From: an uncultured Prevotella sp.
GTDB lineage: Bacteria; Bacteroidota; Bacteroidia; Bacteroidales; Bacteroidaceae
NCBI GenBank assembly: GCA_944320235.1
Contig: CALUGQ010000011.1
Span: forward strand, 1 to 64,000
Direction of reading: 5' to 3'
DNA: 64,000 nt
The notes under the pieces: generated by a model
What the model was told of the DNA's origin: nothing
Seen by the model: the letters and a program-made list of their open reading frames with translations, nothing else
Database searches by the model: none
In this document: in pieces, positions 29,516 to 39,010 of the stretch
Position numbering within the stretch: position 1 is the first letter of the stretch
Layout of the letters: every line of letters starts with the position of its first letter
Program-made: the position numbers and the translations under genes

Positions 29516-29949
29516 AGCTGATATTGTATTCCGCCGACTTGAGCAGCGAACTCAGGCTGGCATTTGCCGACCAGGGCATAAGGGCGGGCTTCCCTTCGCC
29601 CGCGCAGGACTATATGTCGGAGAGCATCGACCTCAACCGCGAACTGGTGCGCCATCCGGCCACCACTTTCTACGCACGGGCCGTGGGCGACTCCATGGTT
29701 GGCTGCGGGATTGGCGACGGCGACCTGCTCGTAATCGACAAAGCGATAGAGCCAAGGGAAGGCGACATCGTGGTGGCATTCATCGACGGCGAGTTCACGC
29801 TGAAGCGCGTGAAGCTCGACCCGGCGGGAAGCTGCCTCTGGCTCATGCCTGCCAACGACGAATACAAGCCCATAAAGGTGACCGAGGACAACCACTTCGT
29901 CGTGTGGGGAGTGCTGACGTACAACATCAAAAGGCAGTTGAGGAGGTAG
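29512..29949 (+). CDS. umuD: UmuD-type SOS mutagenesis protein
   Basis: A 145-residue LexA-like self-cleaving protease without a DNA-binding domain. The cleavage site is likely Ala25-Gly26 in IRAGFPSPAQDY; the catalytic dyad is Ser61 in VGDSMVGCGIGDGD and Lys98 in FTLKRVKL. After RecA-triggered cleavage, UmuD' pairs with UmuC to form translesion polymerase V. The start overlaps the preceding stop. Confidence 0.93.
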   Translation: MKLILYSADLSSELRLAFADQGIRAGFPSPAQDYMSESIDLNRELVRHPATTFYARAVGDSMVGCGIGDGDLLVIDKAIEPREGDIVVAFIDGEFTLKRVKLDPAGSCLWLMPANDEYKPIKVTEDNHFVVWGVLTYNIKRQLRR

Positions 29950-29952
29950 GCC

Positions 29953-31224
29953 GTGTTCGGACTCGTGGACTGCAACAACTTCTACTGCTCGTGCGAGCGG
30001 GTGTTCAACCCCGCGCTGCGCACGCGCCCCGTCGTCGTGCTCTCCAACAACGACGGTTGCATAATAGCCCGCAGCAACGAGGCCAAGGCTCTCGGCATAG
30101 CCATGGGAGCACCGTTCTACCAGGCCAAGGCCATGCTCGAGGCCAACAAGGTGGCCGTGTTCAGCTCCAACTACACGCTCTACGGAGACATGAGCCGCCG
30201 CGTGATGATGATGCTGGCCGACTTCTCGCCGGAGCTGACGCAGTATTCCATCGACGAGGCTTTCATCGACCTGGACGGATTCGGTACAGGCGAGGCACTC
30301 CGTGAATACGGCAGGCAAATAGTGAGTGCCATAGGCCGCGGCACCGGCATTCCCGTGACGCTCGGCATCGCGCCAACCAAGACACTGGCAAAGGTGGCCG
30401 CACACTACGGCAAGCGGTACAAAGGCTACGGCGGGGTGTGCATAATAGACAATGAAGAGCGGCGGGCGAAGGCCTTGAGCGGACTTCCCATCGGCGAGGT
30501 ATGGGGCATAGGCCGACACAACGCTGCCCGGCTGGAAAGCCAAGGGATAAAGACTGCATGGAACTTCGCACTGCTCGGCGAGGCATTGGTGAGACAGTTG
30601 CTGTCGATAACAGGGGCGCGGACATGGCGGGAACTGCAGGGCGAGAACTGCATAGACATAAACGAACTGCCGCAGAAGAAGAGCATCTGCACCAGCCGCA
30701 GCTTCGCCGACAGCGGGCTGAGCGCAAGATGGCAGCTGGAGGAAGCCGTGGCAACGTTCGCCTCGGCCTGCTCGCGAAAGCTGAAAGAGCAACAGGCATG
30801 CTGCGCATCGCTCACGGTGTTCGCCTACACCAGCCGATTCTGCACCGGCCAGCCGCCACACTGCATCAACCGCACCGCACAGTTTGACGTGGCCACCAAC
30901 GACACTCAAGAGCTGGTTTCCACCGCGGTGAACGCCCTGCGCGCCGATTGGAGGGGAGACGGAAAACACAATTACAAGAAAGCAGGGGTCATAGCCTGGA
31001 ACACTTGCCCCGCATCAGCGGTGCAAGGCTACCTCTTTGACCATACGGACAGGGCAAGGCAGGCCCGCCTGGCCACAGCCATAGATGCCATAAACCGCAA
31101 GAACGGACACGACACGGTGAAAGTGGCAACGCTCGGTACAGGCATGGGCTGGAAGCTAAAGCGCGAGCACGCCTCGCCACATTACACAACCGACATCCAC
31201 GAGATAATAAAGGTCAAGGCATAA
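29953..31224 (+). CDS. umuC: UmuC-type translesion DNA polymerase
   Basis: A 423-residue Y-family polymerase. Start is a GTG 3 nt after the umuD stop. Motifs: LVDCNNFYCSCERVF, SNNDGCIIARS, the catalytic YSIDEAFIDL, LGIAPTKTLAKVAAH, a helix-hairpin-helix region around GEVWGIGRHNAARLES, and a C-terminal DUF4113-like tail ending SPHYTTDIHEI. An SOS box could not be identified because the Bacteroidota LexA motif is not known to me. Confidence 0.95.
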   Translation: MFGLVDCNNFYCSCERVFNPALRTRPVVVLSNNDGCIIARSNEAKALGIAMGAPFYQAKAMLEANKVAVFSSNYTLYGDMSRRVMMMLADFSPELTQYSIDEAFIDLDGFGTGEALREYGRQIVSAIGRGTGIPVTLGIAPTKTLAKVAAHYGKRYKGYGGVCIIDNEERRAKALSGLPIGEVWGIGRHNAARLESQGIKTAWNFALLGEALVRQLLSITGARTWRELQGENCIDINELPQKKSICTSRSFADSGLSARWQLEEAVATFASACSRKLKEQQACCASLTVFAYTSRFCTGQPPHCINRTAQFDVATNDTQELVSTAVNALRADWRGDGKHNYKKAGVIAWNTCPASAVQGYLFDHTDRARQARLATAIDAINRKNGHDTVKVATLGTGMGWKLKREHASPHYTTDIHEIIKVKA

Positions 31225-31287
31225 AACGGTTTCGCCCAACATCAGGAAACCACACAGCAGAACGCTCCATAATGCCGCAAAAAAGAA

Positions 31288-31326
31288 AGAACCCAAACGG
31301 GAGCACCGCACTCCTGCCTGGGTTCT
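31288..31326. terminator. Bidirectional hairpin between umuC and the SLBB gene
   Basis: AGAACCCA...GGGAG pairs with CTCCTGCC-TGGGTTCT; an A-rich flank on the left and TTCTT on the right let it serve both converging genes. Confidence 0.65.
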
Positions 31327-31372
31327 TGCCTTGTCACGGACGTCATGCACCTGGATGCGGGTGGCGCGGACG

Positions 31373-33925
31373 TCAGTTCTTTATCAAGTTGGCGATGGTG
31401 GCAATCATCGTGGCCACCGATGCCGTTCCGGAACCTATGGCGACCATCTCGGCCACGGTCAGCTTGTTGGCCCTCGGCTTGGCCGGCACGATTATCTCGC
31501 AGCCAGGCAACGGCCTGTTCTTGCGGCTGGCCTTGGCCACAGTTCCGTTCATGTATACGATGTATGTCTGCCTTTTCTTAGCGTTGTTTCCCCATCCGCC
31601 GGCCTGGTCGATATAATAGTCCAGCCTTTCCTTGTCGCGGAACGCCACGGTGGTAGGTGTCATCACCTCGCCGCTTATCTTTACCGTACCCGAATATTCA
31701 GGCACCACGATACGGTCGCCATCGCGCAACACAACGTCATAGTTGCTGCCTGGATGGGCCATGGCCATGTCGAGGTTGATACCAACATTGTATGTCTCGC
31801 CCACGTTCAGCCTCTTCATGTCGAGAGAGTCCATGCCCAGGCCTTCATCCGCCATCTGCCACCTGGCCATCAGCAGGGCATTCTCCATCCTCGTCTTTTC
31901 CTCTGTCGTCATGGTGCGCACGAGGCGCGCGCCCTGGGGATAGGCAGTGGTGGTGAAGCCTCCTGCCTGCTTGATTATCTCACTTAGGCGCTGGCTCTTC
32001 TTCTCCAAGGTGTATGTGCCGCTGTAAAGCACCTCACCTTCCACCGTCACGCTCTTCTGCTCAGCGTATCCCGGGATTGGACGCACAAACACCTCATCGA
32101 AAGGCTGGAGCACAAAGCCTGGCTCGCCGTCTATGACAAACCCGTCCTTCAGCGAGAAAGTGTAAGTGCGTGCTATCGTGTCTGACACGGTGGTGGCCTT
32201 GGGGTCGAACACCCTGCGTGACACATCGACTTTCATGACCGAGGCATTGTTCTTCAAGCCTCCTGCCTGGAGCACGAAATCCTCGATTGTCTCGTTGTCG
32301 GCATACTGGTATACGCCGGGATACATGACCTCGCCCCTTATGGTGAGGGTGCGCTCCTGCTGCAACTCTTTCTTGCTCGGCACATAGAGCACGTCTTCAT
32401 TGCGCAGCGGCACGTCGGGCACTTCGCCTGCCATTATGCCGGCTATGTCGACGGCAAGCACCTCGAGCGTGCGGTCCGGCTTCATGCGGTGCATCACCGC
32501 GCGGGCCGTGAATGCATCCTCGGTTACGCCCTCAGCGTGCTCAATGAGCGAACGCACGGTTGTTATGTCGCCGCCCACTTGATACATTCCGGGCCGGAAC
32601 ACAGCCCCCTTCACCTCCACCATGTTCGAGTAGCGCGGTATGACAGAGTCAACGTTGACCGAGTCTTCATCGTTCATCTTGAAAGAATTCATGTCAAACT
32701 CACCGACATCGTATATGGAATACTTCTGCCCCTCCTTGCGCACCACCTTGACCGACTTCTTGTAAGCATCGCCGGTGAAGCCGCCTGCATACTTCAGCAG
32801 CGACCCGAGGCTCTCGTTCTTCTTCATCTCGTAGAACATAGGGCGCCTCACCTTTCCCGTCACGTTCACAAGGCAGTCGTAAGGGCCTATCACTATCACG
32901 TCATTGTCAGCCAGGCGGATGTTGCCCGACAGCTTGCCGTTGAGTATATAATCATAAATGTCGACCACGGTCACCAGCCTGTTGTGACGGTACACCTTTA
33001 TGTTGCGCAGCGTGCCGATGTCATTTATGCCCCCGGCCATATAGAGTGCATGGAACACCGTGGCGAATGCAGACACCGTATATGTACCAGGAGCCTTCAC
33101 CTCGCCCATCACGTTGACTGTGATTGTGCGTGTCTGGCCAACGGTAAGCGTTATCTTCGAGCTGCTGTAACGCTGCCCGAGCGTTGAGCGCAGCCGGGCG
33201 TTGGCCTCTGCCACGGTCAGCCCGCTCACGCTCACCGGCCCGTAGCCCTCGATGGTAACGGTACCGTCGGGCGAAACGGTGCTCTCGATGGTGCTCTGCG
33301 AGGCGCCATATATGTCAATGAACACGGCGTCGCCCGGCCCAAGGCGGTAGTCCTGCGGCGTGGCGATGTTCATGTTAGGCTCGAAAGTCAGCTTGTCGTT
33401 GTTGAATATGTCGTGCCCGAATATCTTCCGCTTGCCGTCGTCCTCACTGTCCTTCATCATCTGCTCGAGGTACATCCTGTCGTATATCTCCATGGAGTCG
33501 GGCATGAACGAGCTGAGTTCGCGCTGCATGAGGAGGAAGTCGGGGTCCTGGCTGTCATACGTATGCCGTTGCTGCGGCACTACGGTCCCGTCCTTGATGC
33601 GGTATTTCGAGACATTGCCGTCAGGCCTCTTGTTCCCGTTGTTCTTGCGCAGGCGGTCGCTGGCCTTGCCTGTGGTGGTTATGTCCTTTATCCCCAGGCC
33701 TTTGTCTTTCATCTGCCGCTCATACTTGGTCTTCACGCTCCTTATCTGGTCTATCGTAACCCCCCGCTGCATCAGCTTGGTGACAATTTGGGACTGCGAT
33801 GTGCCTTTTTGCTGTTCTTCGATTACAAAATCCATGATTTGCTGGTCTGTCATCGATGATTGCGCGAAGGCGGCCGCAACGGCGGCCACCAGCAAAAGCA
33901 TGAAAACGAGATACCTTTTCATCAT
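31373..33925 (-). CDS. SLBB-domain polysaccharide export (Wza-like) outer-membrane protein
   Basis: An 850-residue protein with a signal peptide ending AFAQ (about 22), a poly-export domain starting at DYRLGPGDAVFIDIYG (about 192), then at least five SLBB-type segments marked by GEV..PG.Y or GKVRRP repeats, and a C-terminal hydrophobic segment. Family members form the outer-membrane pore for capsule or exopolysaccharide. No Wzc-like kinase or glycosyltransferase is adjacent; it stands between umuC and the tmRNA gene. An N-terminal helical stretch (25-75, TDQQIMDFVIEEQQKG) is typical of Bacteroidales versions. Confidence 0.88.
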   Translation of the reverse strand: MMKRYLVFMLLLVAAVAAAFAQSSMTDQQIMDFVIEEQQKGTSQSQIVTKLMQRGVTIDQIRSVKTKYERQMKDKGLGIKDITTTGKASDRLRKNNGNKRPDGNVSKYRIKDGTVVPQQRHTYDSQDPDFLLMQRELSSFMPDSMEIYDRMYLEQMMKDSEDDGKRKIFGHDIFNNDKLTFEPNMNIATPQDYRLGPGDAVFIDIYGASQSTIESTVSPDGTVTIEGYGPVSVSGLTVAEANARLRSTLGQRYSSSKITLTVGQTRTITVNVMGEVKAPGTYTVSAFATVFHALYMAGGINDIGTLRNIKVYRHNRLVTVVDIYDYILNGKLSGNIRLADNDVIVIGPYDCLVNVTGKVRRPMFYEMKKNESLGSLLKYAGGFTGDAYKKSVKVVRKEGQKYSIYDVGEFDMNSFKMNDEDSVNVDSVIPRYSNMVEVKGAVFRPGMYQVGGDITTVRSLIEHAEGVTEDAFTARAVMHRMKPDRTLEVLAVDIAGIMAGEVPDVPLRNEDVLYVPSKKELQQERTLTIRGEVMYPGVYQYADNETIEDFVLQAGGLKNNASVMKVDVSRRVFDPKATTVSDTIARTYTFSLKDGFVIDGEPGFVLQPFDEVFVRPIPGYAEQKSVTVEGEVLYSGTYTLEKKSQRLSEIIKQAGGFTTTAYPQGARLVRTMTTEEKTRMENALLMARWQMADEGLGMDSLDMKRLNVGETYNVGINLDMAMAHPGSNYDVVLRDGDRIVVPEYSGTVKISGEVMTPTTVAFRDKERLDYYIDQAGGWGNNAKKRQTYIVYMNGTVAKASRKNRPLPGCEIIVPAKPRANKLTVAEMVAIGSGTASVATMIATIANLIKN

Positions 33926-34000
33926 CTGTCTGTGTGAGTGAGTATTGCCATTAATACGTGATATGTCCTTTAAACAAACACATTTTTCCGAAAATTATTG

Positions 34001-34008
34001 CAAAGGTA
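34001..34008 (-). promoter_or_regulatory. -7 promoter box of the SLBB gene
   Basis: Minus strand TACCTTTG, 76 nt before the ATG. It is back-to-back with the tmRNA promoter box 45 nt away. Confidence 0.5.
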
Positions 34009-34052
34009 CGTATTTTTTCGCATAAAAGGCACTGCATTTCACAGAAATTGTA

Positions 34053-34060
34053 TACCTTTG
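34053..34060 (+). promoter_or_regulatory. -7 promoter box of tmRNA
   Basis: TACCTTTG followed by GCAG, 34 nt before the mature 5' end. Confidence 0.55.
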
Positions 34061-34094
34061 CAGTGTTTCCGGCGGGAAACGACGTTTACACCAT

Positions 34095-34493
34095 GGGCTT
34101 GACTGGATTTGACAGCGGGTTGAAATGGTACGTAAGCATGCGGAGTGACGGCTGTGAACTCCATAATCCACTCGGCCGAAAATTTATCTGGCGAAAACAA
34201 CTACGCTCTCGCTGCCTAATCGAAGTACAGTAGATTACTGGCTTTATCCGGCCACAAGGTGGCCGGACGAGACATCGCTCAGAGGCTGTCGACCCGAAGC
34301 TCTCTGGCCAAGCGGTGCGGTAAAATCGGGAATAGTCGCGCTATGGCCCCGACGGCGCGATGAAACTCAAGGGGATAAGGTGCTGGTTGGTGGTCCGGGT
34401 CTTGCCATCACACGAAAACCAAAGTCCGGAATAAGCATGTAGAAAGCGTATGGTTTCCCTGTTTGGACGAGGGTTCGACTCCCTCCAGGTCCA
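34095..34493 (+). ncRNA. ssrA: tmRNA
   Basis: Begins GGGCTTGACTGGATTTGACAG and ends GGGTTCGACTCCCTCCAGGTCCA; the 5' GGGCTTG pairs with 3' CAGGTCC to close the tRNA-like domain. The tag frame GGC GAA AAC AAC TAC GCT CTC GCT GCC TAA (34190-34219) encodes GENNYALAA, close to known Bacteroidales tags. It rescues stalled ribosomes and marks the product for proteolysis. CCA is not encoded. Confidence 0.97.
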
Positions 34494-34498
34494 CTGAT

Positions 34499-34538
34499 GA
34501 CTCCCGCAGATTCACCAGGCGGTGAATCTGCGGGAGTC
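34499..34538 (+). terminator. Terminator of tmRNA
   Basis: An 18-bp perfect stem, GACTCCCGCAGATTCACC with GGTGAATCTGCGGGAGTC around AGGC, followed by TTT, starting 6 nt past the tmRNA 3' end. Confidence 0.85.
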
Positions 34539-34606
34539 TTTGCGCCAAGGCGCGGCAGGGATGCCGGCCACCATGGCGGCCATGGGCATGCCGCGCCCCT
34601 ATCCTC

Positions 34607-37006
34607 TCAGAACTTCAAGCTGAACTTCAGCCTCACGCCGTGCTTCGTGGCCGTGGGCAGGTCGAGGTATGTGAGGCGGCGCACGTACTCTATGTGGAAG
34701 AAGCGGAACACGTTGTGCACCCCGGCGGCAACCTCTACATAAGGCTTCGAGGGGTCCATGATAAACGAGCCATCGGGAAACTGCATCAGCACATCGCTGC
34801 CTGCGTTGCGTGCCAGGTATGGGTTGTTCTTGTCCGTCAAGTCGCCCCAGAGTATGCGCACCGCCAGGTACTCGCGCCACTTAAGGTGCTTTATCAGCGG
34901 CAGGCGGTTGAAGAGCTTCCCGTTCATGTCCCACGACACGTCGAGGCTGGCGTAGCGGTCGTTGAGGAACTCCATGTTGTTTATAAGCTCGAACGTCCCG
35001 CGCTGCACGATGTACGACAGGTTGGCGGCCGGCATGATGAGCAGCGGGAACGGCACTTGGTTCCACTGCGCCCCGGCCTTGGCATTGACATCAATCTTTC
35101 CCCAGCTCTTTGCCCAGATGCGCTTGAAGAAGGTGGCCTCGGTGAAGTTGTAGCGATACTGCCCGCCGAGCACTCCGCCCAGCCCCATGGCGTGGCTCAG
35201 CGTGAGCACTGGTACGTCGCGATTGATTGGGCGGCTGCGCTGCTTGGTGTATACGAGGTCCTCGCCGGGTGCATAGCGCAGTTCTGCCCTCACCTCGGTG
35301 GTGCGTATCTTGCGCGACGGTGCCTCCGTGCCATCCCCCGCGGCGGCGGCCAGCGCGGCATCGGCCAGCGTTACGAAGCTGAGCTCGCCGCAAGGCTCGT
35401 TCTCCTCGGCGGTGAAGGTGAGCGTAGTGCGCAGCCCCCAGTACTCCTCGCGCTCCAGCTTGAGCTGCTGACGGTTGTAGAACATCATCTTGTCTACCGT
35501 GGTCCACTTGAGCGAGGTAAACACATTGTCCTTGTCGGTAGAGAGGAACTTGTCGGTCGGCGCGCACACGTCGTATGTCGACAAAAGCGTGATGTTGCGC
35601 CTCAGCTGTTCGTGGGGCAGGTACTCCTTGGCGTTGAACGAGTAGGTGAGTTCGCCCTCATAATAGTCCTTGCGGCTGCCCCACCCGCGCGCGTAATACC
35701 CCCTCGCGAAGATGTGCGGGTTGAGGTTGGCCGTGGTCTGCGCGCTCATCCTGGTGCGCAGGCCGTCGATGAAATTGGTAGACACCATGGTGTTCACCGG
35801 CCCTATGTCAACCTTGCTGGGGCGGCCTTTCACCCCCGTCTCTATGTAATTCTCCACGAGCAGCTTCAGTCCGAGCATGATGTAGCGGAAAGCCCCTCCC
35901 CGCTCCATGCGCCCAAGGAAATCGCCCATGCCCTGCTCGCCGGCCGTAAGCTCCACCTTGCGGTTCTGCGCCCAGTATTCGTCGCTGCGCCGGCTGGCCC
36001 CCGGCTCTTTGCTCTCGTTGGCCCTGCCGCTGAACTCGCCCGGGGCGATGGGGCCGAAGGCGTAGTCTGTAAGGCGCGTGTTGCGGATGACGACTGCTTT
36101 CTGCACGAAGTCGAACAGCTCCAGCTCCACAATCATGTCATCGGTGGTCAGGAGCCAGTCGCCGTCGGCCGACTTCGTGAACTCCTGCAGTATCGTCATG
36201 CCGTCCACGAAGTTCACCTCGCTGCGCTGCGGTATGCTCAGCTCACACCGCTTCACCTGGTAGGTGGAGTCTTTTATTATGAATATGTCGCCGCGAAAGC
36301 CGAAGTCCTGCTGGTTGTTGGGCAGGAAGTGCAGGTGTATGCAGCTGTCGCCGCTCACGGCGAGCGTGTCTTCGATGTAGAAGCGGTAGAAGCGTATTGC
36401 GTCCTTGCCTATCGGCGAGGTGAACGGGTGCTGCAAGAGGCGTATCTGGTCGTCGTATATGTTGACATCCGTGAAGAAGTCCCTCAGTGCTTCTGTCAGT
36501 ATGTCGCCCGACTGGAAGAACTGCTCTATGCCCTCCGAGCGTTCGGCCTCCACTATGTCCTTCTCTGCCCGCGGGCGCTTGCGGTAAATGCGGCGCGTCA
36601 CCGTCTCGCTCACCGTCACGGGCAGTATTAGCTTGTTTATCGGGGGGCAAGGCTCTATCTGGTTGAGCGCGCCGGGTATCTTGCTAAGCAACCCGCTCTG
36701 GAAGTCGGCGGGGTCTACGTCGTTGGCGGCGAAGGTGAGTTTCTGGTACTTGCGGTAGCGGTAGAAGTCGCGGTTGGCCAGGTCTGTGCGCTTCTTTGCG
36801 GCGATGACTTTCTTCATCAGCTCCACGGCGGGGTTGTCCTTGCGGCTGTACTTGCCCCGCTTGGAGCGCACGGTTATCTCGCTGACGCGATGAGTGCGGT
36901 TGAACCACTTTGATGTGTCGCGGCTCACGTCGGCATTGATCTGCGCACGCGCCGGGGCGGCGCAGAGCAACAGCAGCCACAGCAGTACATACGGCCACCT
37001 GCCCAT
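34607..37006 (-). CDS. DUF5686 outer-membrane protein, short form
   Basis: A 799-residue protein with a signal peptide ending ARAQ (about 22). It starts the DUF5686 region almost at once (VRSKRGKYSRKDNPAVELMKK) and ends in a beta-barrel-like C-terminus. It is a clear paralogue of the 39093-41630 protein (shared NNQQDFGFRGDI, STNFIDGLRTRMSAQTT, LFNRLPLIKHLKWREY) but lacks that protein's N-terminal carboxypeptidase-regulatory-like domain. A TTG start at 37012 is possible; I chose the ATG at 37006, which overlaps the upstream TGA (TGATG). This ties it to the phosphatidyltransferase gene. Function unknown. Confidence 0.85.
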   Translation of the reverse strand: MGRWPYVLLWLLLLCAAPARAQINADVSRDTSKWFNRTHRVSEITVRSKRGKYSRKDNPAVELMKKVIAAKKRTDLANRDFYRYRKYQKLTFAANDVDPADFQSGLLSKIPGALNQIEPCPPINKLILPVTVSETVTRRIYRKRPRAEKDIVEAERSEGIEQFFQSGDILTEALRDFFTDVNIYDDQIRLLQHPFTSPIGKDAIRFYRFYIEDTLAVSGDSCIHLHFLPNNQQDFGFRGDIFIIKDSTYQVKRCELSIPQRSEVNFVDGMTILQEFTKSADGDWLLTTDDMIVELELFDFVQKAVVIRNTRLTDYAFGPIAPGEFSGRANESKEPGASRRSDEYWAQNRKVELTAGEQGMGDFLGRMERGGAFRYIMLGLKLLVENYIETGVKGRPSKVDIGPVNTMVSTNFIDGLRTRMSAQTTANLNPHIFARGYYARGWGSRKDYYEGELTYSFNAKEYLPHEQLRRNITLLSTYDVCAPTDKFLSTDKDNVFTSLKWTTVDKMMFYNRQQLKLEREEYWGLRTTLTFTAEENEPCGELSFVTLADAALAAAAGDGTEAPSRKIRTTEVRAELRYAPGEDLVYTKQRSRPINRDVPVLTLSHAMGLGGVLGGQYRYNFTEATFFKRIWAKSWGKIDVNAKAGAQWNQVPFPLLIMPAANLSYIVQRGTFELINNMEFLNDRYASLDVSWDMNGKLFNRLPLIKHLKWREYLAVRILWGDLTDKNNPYLARNAGSDVLMQFPDGSFIMDPSKPYVEVAAGVHNVFRFFHIEYVRRLTYLDLPTATKHGVRLKFSLKF

Positions 37007-37950
37007 CAGCAATACTTGCGGCTAAGCCCGAGGCACAGCTCTTCGTGACGCGAGCGCATTCGGCGGTAGATGACGGTGAAGACCACTATCTCCACCATCG
37101 GGTAAACGTAGGGAACGTTGAGAAGGCACGTGGCATAGATGAGTATGGCACGCGAGTTGAACGTGAGCAGGTTGGCGTACTTCATCAGCGGCAGCGAGCC
37201 GCGGCGGAAGTCGTCGCGCAGCTGGGCGGGCATGGCGGCAGCTTCGGGGTACTTGGCGCGCACGCACCTGAAGAACGCCTGGAAGGCGGGCGTGCGCCGC
37301 TCCTGGCTGCGGCAGTAGTTGGCATAGTTGTAATAGAACTTATGCGCCCAGAACGCCCCCTTGCGCGGCAGCGCGTCGTAGATGGCGCGCTGCGAGGCCG
37401 AGTCGTCGAGCTCGCTGCCCTTGCGGCCGAGCAGGAAGTAGAGGTGTATCTGGCGGTAATAGTCGGCCAGCGAGCTTTGGGGCGAGTGGCACAGGAAGCC
37501 TGCCGCGCCGCAGAGCACAACTGAAAGGAAGCCCCAGTGAATGCCTGTGAAAGGTATCTCCTGCGGCCAGAGGCGCAAGGCTATGGCCAGGTAGATGGCA
37601 AAGAACCACAGGTCGCCCGAGAATCCGTCGAGCACGCGGCCCACAAGCGTCTTCTGCCCGGTGAGGCGGGCCAGCTGCCCGTCGGTGGAGTCGCAGAAGT
37701 TGGCCAGCATCAGCAGCCCAACGCCGGCCAGGTTGTGCCACAAGTCGGTGAAGTAGAACATATAGCCAGCCCCTACGCCGAGGAAGATGGACAGCACGGT
37801 GATGGCGTTGGGATGCACGTGCAGCCGCTCCCACAGCAACGCGAAGGCCAGCCCTATGGGGCGGGTGAAGTGTACGTCGAGCCACTCCTCGGTGTCCTCC
37901 GACTTGAACGAGGCATGGAGCAGCTCCTTGAAATTGCGTTTCTCTGTCAT
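37006..37950 (-). CDS. CDP-alcohol phosphatidyltransferase
   Basis: A 314-residue membrane enzyme with the family motif D-x2-D-G-x2-A-R-x8-G-x3-D-x3-D spelled out in CDSTDGQLARLTGQ and GRVLDGFSGD. It transfers a phospho-alcohol from a CDP-linked donor to a lipid, or the reverse. Its ATG overlaps the stop of the NTP transferase (ATGA at 37947-37950), so a CDP-activated head group is probably its substrate. With an inositol-phosphate synthase in the same gene run, CDP-inositol is the best guess. A longer open frame upstream is a shadow of the transferase gene. Confidence 0.88.
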   Translation of the reverse strand: MTEKRNFKELLHASFKSEDTEEWLDVHFTRPIGLAFALLWERLHVHPNAITVLSIFLGVGAGYMFYFTDLWHNLAGVGLLMLANFCDSTDGQLARLTGQKTLVGRVLDGFSGDLWFFAIYLAIALRLWPQEIPFTGIHWGFLSVVLCGAAGFLCHSPQSSLADYYRQIHLYFLLGRKGSELDDSASQRAIYDALPRKGAFWAHKFYYNYANYCRSQERRTPAFQAFFRCVRAKYPEAAAMPAQLRDDFRRGSLPLMKYANLLTFNSRAILIYATCLLNVPYVYPMVEIVVFTVIYRRMRSRHEELCLGLSRKYC

Positions 37951-38672
37951 TTTTCCGATAAGAACTCTTCTGCTTTTCGTATGTCCGCAGCGTGGTCTAC
38001 GTCGAGCACCTTGGTGAAAGGGTAGGCCTTCAGCCTCAGCCCGTCGGCGATGAGCGCCCGCTGGAAGTTGCGCATCCGGCTCTCTCCGCGCCTCATGCAG
38101 CCGTCGAGCGTGGCCAGCGCGGGGGCGGTAAGCCCGTAGATGCCGCCCGAGACGTAGCGGCACGAGCCCGAGCGGTCGAGGAAAGCCGTGACGTTCATCC
38201 CCTCGTCGGTCTCCACGTAGAGCGGCTTCTCGTCGTCGATGTAGTCGGTGACGCCCATCATGCCCTGGCAGCTGCCGGCCGCCACGGCCTCGCTGAATGC
38301 GCGGACATAGCCGCCGAACTCCTCGGGGCGGAAGATGGTGTCGACCGTGGTGACGCAGAACGGACCGCCGCCCATGTAGCGGCTTATCTCGAAGAAACTG
38401 TGCATGGAGCTGGGCGTAGACTTGACCACATAGCGCAACGGCAGCCGCCGGCCGTCGAGCCCGCCAAGCTGAAGCTCGCGCAGGTGGGACGCAACCGAGG
38501 CCATGCTCTCGTTGCATATCACGGTTATGTCGTCGGCGCCGTTTTGCATGAACACGTCCAGCAGGCGGTCTATGAGCGGCCTGCCGCCAACACGCACCAA
38601 AGGCTTTGGCTCGGCCACGCCTTCGGACGCCAGGCGGCTGCCGTCGCCTGCGGCTATTATGGCATATTTCAT
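37947..38672 (-). CDS. NTP transferase, probable sugar- or inositol-phosphate cytidylyltransferase
   Basis: A 241-residue Rossmann-type nucleotidyltransferase. It opens with AIIAAGDGSRLASEG and EPKPLVRVGGRPLIDRL (the GxGxRL...PKPL signature) and has a metal-site TTVDTIF. Translation is coupled to the CDP-alcohol phosphatidyltransferase that follows. In archaea and some thermophiles the two activities are fused as an inositol-1-phosphate cytidylyltransferase / inositol-phosphate transferase, which is the model I infer here. Confidence 0.82.
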   Translation of the reverse strand: MKYAIIAAGDGSRLASEGVAEPKPLVRVGGRPLIDRLLDVFMQNGADDITVICNESMASVASHLRELQLGGLDGRRLPLRYVVKSTPSSMHSFFEISRYMGGGPFCVTTVDTIFRPEEFGGYVRAFSEAVAAGSCQGMMGVTDYIDDEKPLYVETDEGMNVTAFLDRSGSCRYVSGGIYGLTAPALATLDGCMRRGESRMRNFQRALIADGLRLKAYPFTKVLDVDHAADIRKAEEFLSEK

Positions 38673-38704
38673 ATCTCTGACTGTCTATGCGTTGTAAGTG
38701 GGGG

Positions 38705-38712
38705 CAAAATTA
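38705..38712 (-). promoter_or_regulatory. -7 promoter box of the NTP transferase operon
   Basis: Minus strand TAATTTTG, 32 nt before the ATG. No -33 TTG at 19-20 nt. Confidence 0.5.
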
Positions 38713-38791
38713 CACATTATAAGCGAGACGGGAAAAGAAATTAGTTTTTTTTGTCTTTTTTGGCTGTGCACGCGCCCAAGAGCAGCCATCG

Positions 38792-38989
38792 GTATAAAAA
38801 TAAAATACCAAACCTGCCGCCACGCACAACAGCCTGAGCCTCAACACGTTGCAAAAATGCTTGTTTTAGGTTTCAAAACGGCGCGTATTGCCTGCCGAAA
38901 CGGTGCTTGCGGCGTGCCAAAACGGCCTGTTTGGCGCGCCGGGACGGCCCGTGGCAGCGCGCGGGAGTGTGCTTGTAAGGATTTATTAC
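38792..38989. repeat. Dispersed intergenic element, copy F
   Basis: Left box is a 17-nt palindrome-like GTATA...AATAC (38792-38808); right box GTAAGGATTTATTAC (38975-38989); 198 nt overall. Units at about 38872-38960 with cores CAAAACGGCGCG, GAAACGGTGC, CCAAAACGGCCTGTTT and GGGACGGCCCG. It lies in the 38673-39092 gap between the NTP transferase promoter and the hairpin of the upstream gene. Confidence 0.65.
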
Positions 38990-39010
38990 CATTCCTGCGT
39001 CATGAAGAAA

